From Methanomicrobium sp. (GTDB taxonomy: Archaea; Halobacteriota; Methanomicrobia; Methanomicrobiales; Methanomicrobiaceae), in assembly GCA_017553245.1 (NCBI GenBank), contig JAFZMT010000059.1, positions 1 through 10,039 of the forward strand: a stretch of 10,039 nucleotides of DNA. Direction: 5' to 3'. A program made the translations under genes and the position numbers. Numbering within the stretch: position 1 is the first letter of the stretch; each line of letters opens with the position of its first letter. Positions 6,163 through 10,039 of this stretch are shown piece after piece. The notes beneath the pieces are model-generated. The model had not been told where the DNA came from. It ran no database searches and saw nothing but the letters and a program-made list of their open reading frames with translations.

Positions 6163-6188
6163 ACGCATACGTAAATATTAATGTGCGT
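6163..6188 (+). promoter_or_regulatory. Candidate promoter and dyad upstream of the ferredoxin gene
   Basis: TAAATATTA (6172-6180) is a TATA-like element centred about 33 nt before the ferredoxin ATG. That spacing would give a leaderless or very short-leader mRNA and agrees with the absence of a Shine-Dalgarno. It is flanked by ACGCA (6163-6167) and TGCGT (6184-6188), an inverted repeat bracketing the box that could bind a regulator. The second A/T stretch at 6197-6206 is too close to the ATG to serve this gene. Confidence 0.4.
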
Positions 6189-6208
6189 ATCCGCCAAATA
6201 TATAAAGA

Positions 6209-6385
6209 ATGATCAAAGTTCGCAGAGAGGTATGCGGATATTGCGGAGCATGTGTTTCGGTATGCCCCGAAGGAGCAATAGAACTCATTGACGCTTACCT
6301 GTCAATAGATGATGAAATCTGCAAAAACTGCAGGATTTGCGTGAAAGTATGCCCGCTGGGATCGCTGGAGGCAATTAAAGAATGA
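6209..6385 (+). CDS. 2[4Fe-4S] ferredoxin, partner of the lipid reductase
   Basis: A 58-residue protein beginning [15 protein letters not shown]. It has two classic cluster motifs: C9-x2-C12-x2-C15-x3-C19-P and C38-x2-C41-x2-C44-x3-C48-P. Each site takes three ligands from one motif and the fourth from the other, giving two [4Fe-4S] clusters. It is a soluble electron carrier. The stop overlaps the ATG of the geranylgeranyl reductase as ATGA (6382-6385), and its last codons carry the GGAGG ribosome binding site (6367-6371) of that gene, so the two are translated together. In Methanosarcina acetivorans a neighbouring ferredoxin is known to support geranylgeranyl reductase in saturating archaeal lipids. 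By analogy this one is the likely electron donor. It is short enough to be missed by gene callers with a 60-residue cutoff. Confidence 0.93.
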   Translation: MIKVRREVCGYCGACVSVCPEGAIELIDAYLSIDDEICKNCRICVKVCPLGSLEAIKE

Positions 6386-7578
6386 AGAGCGAATACGACG
6401 TCCTTGTCATCGGCGGCGGGCCTGCCGGCGCACTTGCGGGAAAGACCGCGGCGGAGAAGGGACTCTCAGTCTGCATCGTCGAGAAACGCCCGCAGATTGG
6501 CGCACCCGTGCGCTGTGCCGAGGGTATCGGCGAGGAACTCATCAACGAATTCTTCTCCGAACTCGACCCCAAGTGGATTGCATCCAAGATTAAAGGCGCC
6601 AAGATAGTTGCGCCGAACGGCAACTCCTTCTATCTCAACCCGGCAATGGCGGGAAACGAGGTAGGTTACGTCCTCAACCGAAAGGTCTTCGACCGCGACC
6701 TTATCTGGCAGGCACTCGAGGCGGGCGCGGAATGCTACGTAAAGGCACGTGCCGTTGACGCAATCATGGAAAACGGCGTCTGCAAAGGCGCTAAGATAGA
6801 ATACATGGGCAGCGTTCACGATGTCCGCGCAAAGGTCGTCATCGCCGCCGACGGCGTCGAATCCAAGTTCGGACGCTACTGCGGAGTCGACACGACGGTG
6901 CCGCTGAGCGAGCTTGAGACCTGCGCACAGTATCTCATGGCGGATATCGATATCGAGCCGGAGATTAACGTATTCTACGTCGGAAGAGAAGCATGCCCGG
7001 GCGGTTACATCTGGATTTTCCCCAAAGGCGACAGGACGGCAAACATCGGTATCGGAATCGCAGGTAACGAGTCCAAAGACGGTAAGCGTGCGAAGGATTA
7101 CCTCGACAAATACGTGAAGAAGAACTTCCCCGACGGCAAGATTACGGAGATTATCGTCGGCGGCGTCTCGATATGCCCGCCCCTCAAGTCCACGGTCGAG
7201 GACGGTCTGATGTTCGTCGGCGATGCGGCACGCTTAAGCGACCCGATCACGGGCGGCGGTATCTATAACGCCATGTATTCGGGAAAGCTTGCGGCTGAGG
7301 TCGCGGCGGAATGCATCAGAAACGGCGATACCTCAAAGGCGGCGCTCATGAAATACGATACGACATGGCGTGCCTCGAAGATGGGTAAGACTCTTGAGAG
7401 AAACTATCAGATTAAAGAGATATTTGTCAAACTCGATGACGATCAGCTCAATTCAATCTTAAACTCGGTCAGCAACCTCGTCATGAAGGAATTCTCGATG
7501 CTGACGCTGATGAAAGAGATAATAAGGATGAACCCGAAGATGATCGCCGAACTTGCTCCGTTAAGAAAATACATGTAA
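6382..7578 (+). CDS. Digeranylgeranylglycerophospholipid (geranylgeranyl) reductase
   Basis: FAD-dependent enzyme that saturates the isoprenoid chains of archaeal membrane lipids, acting at the cytosolic face of the membrane. The 398 residues start with a Rossmann FAD motif VIGGGPAG (9-16), then E35 of VEKR and the RCAEGIG segment (44-50). The family signature YxWxFP-x8-GxG is complete (Y209, W211, F213, P214, G223, G225). The second FAD motif [15 protein letters not shown] is at 280-294. The helical C-terminal part (340-398) is usual for the family, and the length is typical. GGAGG (6367-6371) lies 10 nt before the ATG. The overlap with the ferredoxin gene supports assignment as the lipid saturase rather than another GGR-family flavoprotein. 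Some archaea carry several paralogues, so the exact lipid substrate is inferred. Confidence 0.93.
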   Translation: MKSEYDVLVIGGGPAGALAGKTAAEKGLSVCIVEKRPQIGAPVRCAEGIGEELINEFFSELDPKWIASKIKGAKIVAPNGNSFYLNPAMAGNEVGYVLNRKVFDRDLIWQALEAGAECYVKARAVDAIMENGVCKGAKIEYMGSVHDVRAKVVIAADGVESKFGRYCGVDTTVPLSELETCAQYLMADIDIEPEINVFYVGREACPGGYIWIFPKGDRTANIGIGIAGNESKDGKRAKDYLDKYVKKNFPDGKITEIIVGGVSICPPLKSTVEDGLMFVGDAARLSDPITGGGIYNAMYSGKLAAEVAAECIRNGDTSKAALMKYDTTWRASKMGKTLERNYQIKEIFVKLDDDQLNSILNSVSNLVMKEFSMLTLMKEIIRMNPKMIAELAPLRKYM

Positions 7579-7623
7579 TAAGCAGGTTCGCAGAGATTAT
7601 CTTAAATCTTCAAACCATTATTT

Positions 7624-7648
7624 AAAAATTAAAAAAATAGCTTTTTTT
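7624..7648. terminator. Bidirectional A/T-rich terminator between convergent genes
   Basis: The plus strand has a run of seven T (7642-7648), and the minus strand has runs of T corresponding to the A-runs at 7624-7628 and 7631-7637. A7-TAGC-T7 (7631-7648) is a perfect inverted repeat, so each strand ends in a T-tract. It lies between the 3' ends of the reductase gene (7578) and hisH (7656), where both transcripts should stop. Confidence 0.7.
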
Positions 7649-7655
7649 GCCGCAA

Positions 7656-8261
7656 TCACAGCATATCTATAAAATTCTCAAGGATCTTAAGCCCGACGGC
7701 GCCGCTCTTCTCGGGATGGAACTGCGTTCCGTATGCATTGCCGTTTTGAATCGCCGAGGCATAACGCAGGATATAGTCCGTTGAGGTCAGAGTATATTCC
7801 ATGCCTGTTTCCGCATAGTAGGAATGGACAAAGTAGACGTAACTGCCGTCGGGGACACCTTTAAACAGCGGCGAATCCTTCTTCTCGATTTTCAGGTTGT
7901 TCCAGCCCATATGCGGAATCTTGAAGCCGTCGCGGTCGGGGAAGCGCTTTACTGAACCCGGAACCAGCCCCAGACCTTCGTGGATTCCGTATTCCTCGCC
8001 GATCTCAAGGAGCATCTGCATACCCAGGCATATTCCGAGAATCGGACGCTCCTTCACGTAATCGTAAAGGGCGCTCTTCATCGCCGAAAGCTTCTCCATG
8101 CCCTCGGAGAAGGCACCGACGCCCGGGAGGAGGACGCCGTCGGCGTCTGCCATAACGTCCAGATCCGAGGTTATTACCGTGTCCGCGCCCGCCTTCTCAA
8201 GTCCTTTATTTACGCTTCTGAGATTTCCCAGACCGTAATCAAGTATAACTACTTGTGTCAT
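7656..8261 (-). CDS. hisH: Imidazole glycerol phosphate synthase, glutaminase subunit HisH
   Basis: Class I glutamine amidotransferase that releases ammonia from glutamine and passes it to HisF in histidine (and AICAR) biosynthesis. It is cytosolic. The 201 residues start MTQVVILDYGLGNLRSV, the typical HisH N-terminus. The catalytic triad is complete: C78 in GICLGMQ, H182 and E184 in TQFHPEKSG. PGVGAF (46-51), PHMGWNNL (116-123) and YVYFVHSYY (141-149) are family signatures. An in-frame ATG 10 codons upstream is rejected because it adds non-family residues. GAGG (8270-8273 on the minus strand) lies 8 nt before the chosen start. The first 23 nt overlap the end of the PUA/PP-loop gene, so it is translated as the second gene of that pair. 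No hisF or other his gene is in the window. Confidence 0.95.
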   Translation of the reverse strand: MTQVVILDYGLGNLRSVNKGLEKAGADTVITSDLDVMADADGVLLPGVGAFSEGMEKLSAMKSALYDYVKERPILGICLGMQMLLEIGEEYGIHEGLGLVPGSVKRFPDRDGFKIPHMGWNNLKIEKKDSPLFKGVPDGSYVYFVHSYYAETGMEYTLTSTDYILRYASAIQNGNAYGTQFHPEKSGAVGLKILENFIDML

Positions 8262-9645
8262 CCTCACCGCCTCTCTGACGCCACTGCGCATTCGTCCGCC
8301 ATTCTTCGGGCAGATTGTTCTTCTTCATCCAGTATCCGAGCTTCTCCTGCCACATCTCCCAGAGGTCGGGATAGTCCCTCTTTATTATCTCAAAGGTTGC
8401 GTGATCGCTTGACGGGCACATGAAACAGCCGATTCTGTCGATTCTCCTCTCATAGAGCACGTTATATGGCGCTTTCTCCCTGAAGAGATAGAGGAATACG
8501 TGCAGAGCCGTCCAGTGCTGAATCGGCGCCGCGGATAGCTGAATCTGCACCTTATGATTGCGCCAGACACGCGGACTCTTGAGCCTCGCAAGCGACTCGT
8601 ACTTCCTCTGCCCGATAAAGGAGAGGCATTGTCCCCATCTCTCCTCTATGAGCTTCTTTACCGGCATCAGCTTGCAGACGCTGCAGCACCAGCGGCAGTC
8701 GACCGCCGGCGGACCTTCTACCTCGAAGGCTTCCCAGAATGTATCGCCTGCGCCGGTTCGGATTATCTCCAAACCATATTTCGTGACGACATCGGCAACG
8801 TTCTGATAGGTCTCGGGGAACTCAAGCGTCGTGTCCGAGAAGACAATCGGCGTTTTCCCAAGCGCTTTCTGAACTATGAGAAGGGTTGCAAGGCTGTCCT
8901 TGCCGCCGGAATACGAGACATTTACGGGCAGGTCGGGGTTTTTGGCGACCACGGATTTCACGAAGGCAATCGATTCGGACTCCATGTTGTCAAGAATCAC
9001 GGAGTTGGAACGGATTGCATCGTCCCATGTGGCTTCTCCCTTGACAAATACGGTCGGTTTCGGCTTCCTCGTCTTTATTACGGCGCCGTTTGTCATCTTC
9101 CTTGCGTCTTCGGCGCTGACTCTTGCCCTTCCGACACCTATGCATTCGCCGCTGCTTGAGAGGATGAAGACCTCGTCGTCGACTTTCACACTGTCCTCAA
9201 TCTCGACAAGCCCGGGTGCGAGCAGGCTTGAGCCCGCCTTAATCGACTCGACGGCGCCGTCGTCGACGACAACATACTTACGGCGCGGCTCTGCATACTC
9301 AAAGGCATGAATACGCGGCAAAAGCTCCCATCTCTTCTCTGCGGGGATGTAACGGTATGCGCAGACGACCGAACCTCCCATGATGACCTCTTCCATCCTG
9401 TCGGCATCGGGTATCTTGTTGAGAATTACTATATGACCGTCGGGAATGAGTTTTTCTCCGAACTGCGCTTCATAGAGGCTGTTTATGTGATCGATATCCG
9501 ACTTGAACGCCGGGCGGATGTCCCCCGGCGGCGTTACCGATACGGGTCTCGTTTCGGCGCCGCAGGAACACTTCTTTCCGAGAACGGGAGTGTGGCATCT
9601 GTCACACCAGCTGAGAACAAGTTTGCCGAGTAATATTCTTGCCAT
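8239..9645 (-). CDS. Zinc ribbon-PUA-PP-loop (PAPS reductase-like) protein
   Basis: Large 468-residue protein of a type seen in methanogens and usually named only phosphoadenosine phosphosulfate reductase family. Domains in order: a zinc ribbon with C14, C17, C26, C28; a pre-PUA region to about 120; a PUA RNA-binding domain at about 122-193 (VVVDDGAVESI, then LLAPGLVEI, then GECIGVGRARVS); and a PP-loop ATPase/PAPS reductase-like domain from about 215. The PP-loop SGGKDS is at 246-251. Further cysteines are C317, C320, C321, C324 and C407, C410. The CC(320-321)...CxxC(407-410) pair resembles the [4Fe-4S] ligand pattern of APS reductases; two extra Cys flank it. An RNA-binding domain fused to a thiolation-type domain suggests RNA sulfur modification rather than sulfate assimilation; this is inference and the true substrate is unknown. 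The start MARILLGKLVLSWCDRC fits the ribbon. No clear Shine-Dalgarno is visible. Confidence 0.85.
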   Translation of the reverse strand: MARILLGKLVLSWCDRCHTPVLGKKCSCGAETRPVSVTPPGDIRPAFKSDIDHINSLYEAQFGEKLIPDGHIVILNKIPDADRMEEVIMGGSVVCAYRYIPAEKRWELLPRIHAFEYAEPRRKYVVVDDGAVESIKAGSSLLAPGLVEIEDSVKVDDEVFILSSSGECIGVGRARVSAEDARKMTNGAVIKTRKPKPTVFVKGEATWDDAIRSNSVILDNMESESIAFVKSVVAKNPDLPVNVSYSGGKDSLATLLIVQKALGKTPIVFSDTTLEFPETYQNVADVVTKYGLEIIRTGAGDTFWEAFEVEGPPAVDCRWCCSVCKLMPVKKLIEERWGQCLSFIGQRKYESLARLKSPRVWRNHKVQIQLSAAPIQHWTALHVFLYLFREKAPYNVLYERRIDRIGCFMCPSSDHATFEIIKRDYPDLWEMWQEKLGYWMKKNNLPEEWRTNAQWRQRGGEDDTSSYT

Positions 9646-9900
9646 GTAAATGTCCGTTTATTGTAATATCCGTTGGACTGCAATTGATAAAAATCTGATT
9701 AAGTTATCGCCGAAAATATCAATAAATGACGAGCGTGTATTTCAGCAATTGCAAATGCCAAATTCAGATGCGTTTCCGGCGACGGTGTTTTAGGGCATGA
9801 ATTTACTCTGCACTGAACGATTTTTGAGAGAGTGAAGCATGTCGGGGAACGCAATTATTACAGATACGATACAGATACTTACTCATACAGAGTCTAAAAT
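9646..9900. other. Divergent intergenic region with inverted TGCAATTG repeats
   Basis: This 255-bp A/T-rich region separates the minus-strand PUA/PP-loop gene from the lipoprotein gene on the plus strand, so it should hold both promoters. TGCAATTG (9679-9686) and CAATTGCA (9746-9753) are reverse complements 59 nt apart. A TTTTTATC read on the minus strand (plus 9688-9695) is a possible TATA element for the PP-loop gene. AATTATTA (9853-9860) is a weak candidate for the lipoprotein gene. ACAGATAC occurs twice (9860-9867, 9871-9878). No RNA gene is recognisable. Confidence 0.4.
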
Positions 9901-9904
9901 ATGA
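9839..9904 (+). CDS. Possible 21-residue leader ORF overlapping the lipoprotein start
   Basis: An open frame starting MSGNAIITDTIQ ends with a TGA that overlaps the next ATG as ATGA (9901-9904). A purine-rich GAGAGAGTGA (9826-9835) precedes it. The overlap is the pattern of translational coupling, but so short a frame can arise by chance and no homology is recognised. Reported only as a candidate. Confidence 0.15.
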   Translation: MSGNAIITDTIQILTHTESKI

Positions 9905-10039
9905 CCTCAACCCCGACCGCCGTTCGCCGCCTCACTGTCGCAATCGCCCTTATTGCCGCAATACTCACTATGTCTGCGGGATGTGAGGATTTACTTGACG
10001 ATTCCCCGATATATCCGGGCATACCTGCGGGCGGAGAGA
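9901..10039 (+). CDS. Putative secreted lipoprotein, N-terminal fragment (cut by window end)
   Basis: 46 residues are visible, starting MTSTPTAVRRLTVAIAL. The N-terminus has Arg9-Arg10, a hydrophobic stretch at about 11-24, and a lipobox-like MSAGC with Cys28. An acidic, Pro/Gly-rich segment follows (CEDLLDDSPIYPGIPAGG). This is the layout of a secretory signal cleaved before a lipid-anchored cysteine, so the mature protein would sit on the outside of the cell membrane. The -3 position is Ser rather than the favoured Leu. No Shine-Dalgarno precedes the ATG, though a short upstream frame overlaps it. The function cannot be judged from this fragment. Confidence 0.55.
   Translation, partial: MTSTPTAVRRLTVAIALIAAILTMSAGCEDLLDDSPIYPGIPAGGE

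Noticed and set aside
8262..8291. Longer hisH start at 8291
   Set aside because: Ten extra residues (MRSGVREAVR) precede the canonical MTQVVILDYG; GAGG sits in position for the ATG at 8261.
8554..9159. 201-residue open frame on the plus strand opposite the PP-loop gene
   Set aside because: Shadow of a frame whose zinc ribbon, PUA and PP-loop motifs are all intact on the minus strand.
9797..9835. 12-residue ORF starting at 9797
   Set aside because: Too short and without coupling or homology; chance occurrence is likely.

Overview
This window looks like the chromosome of a methanogenic euryarchaeon, most likely of the order Methanomicrobiales. The evidence is a set of archaeal information-processing genes (primase small subunit, GINS, ribosomal proteins L44e and S27e, aIF2-alpha, Nop10), an archaeal membrane-lipid saturase with its ferredoxin, and a PUA/PP-loop protein of methanogen type. 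The order is inferred from gene content and general protein character, not from a database search. No insertion sequence, CRISPR array, rRNA or tRNA gene is visible, and the genes share a similar moderately GC-rich composition. It is core chromosome rather than an accessory island.

Layout. Positions 1-2360 (+) hold a replication pair: the 3' part of priS (its 5' end lies before the window) and a GINS51-type gene with a very long Ala/Ser/Thr-rich linker. Positions 2361-2471 are a leader with a TATA-like box and two stem-loops. From 2472 to 4002 (+) runs the conserved archaeal translation cluster rpl44e, rps27e, aif2a, nop10. A repeat-rich gap of about 207 bp follows. Then come a PAC2-family proteasome-assembly chaperone homologue and, 1 nt later, an endonuclease Q-like PHP protein (4210-6106, +). 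After a probable terminator and promoter, a 58-residue 2[4Fe-4S] ferredoxin gene overlaps the geranylgeranyl reductase gene by ATGA (6209-7578, +). An A/T-rich bidirectional terminator separates these from a minus-strand pair, transcribed first a zinc ribbon-PUA-PP-loop protein (9645-8239) and then hisH (8261-7656), which overlap by 23 nt. The last 139 bases begin a lipoprotein-like gene on the plus strand.

How the genes work together. PriS and GINS act at the replication fork. L44e, S27e, aIF2-alpha and Nop10 serve ribosome structure, initiation and rRNA pseudouridylation. The ferredoxin probably feeds electrons to the lipid saturase. HisH supplies ammonia for imidazole glycerol phosphate synthesis, but its partner HisF is not in the window.

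The points most worth a second look are: the zinc ribbon-PUA-PP-loop protein with an APS-reductase-like CC...CxxC cysteine pattern (a candidate RNA-sulfur enzyme); the tandem stem-loops before rpl44e; the acidic aromatic island inside the GINS linker; the Ser-to-Ala changes at the aIF2-alpha phosphorylation positions; and the altered zinc knuckle and repeat-derived tail of Nop10.
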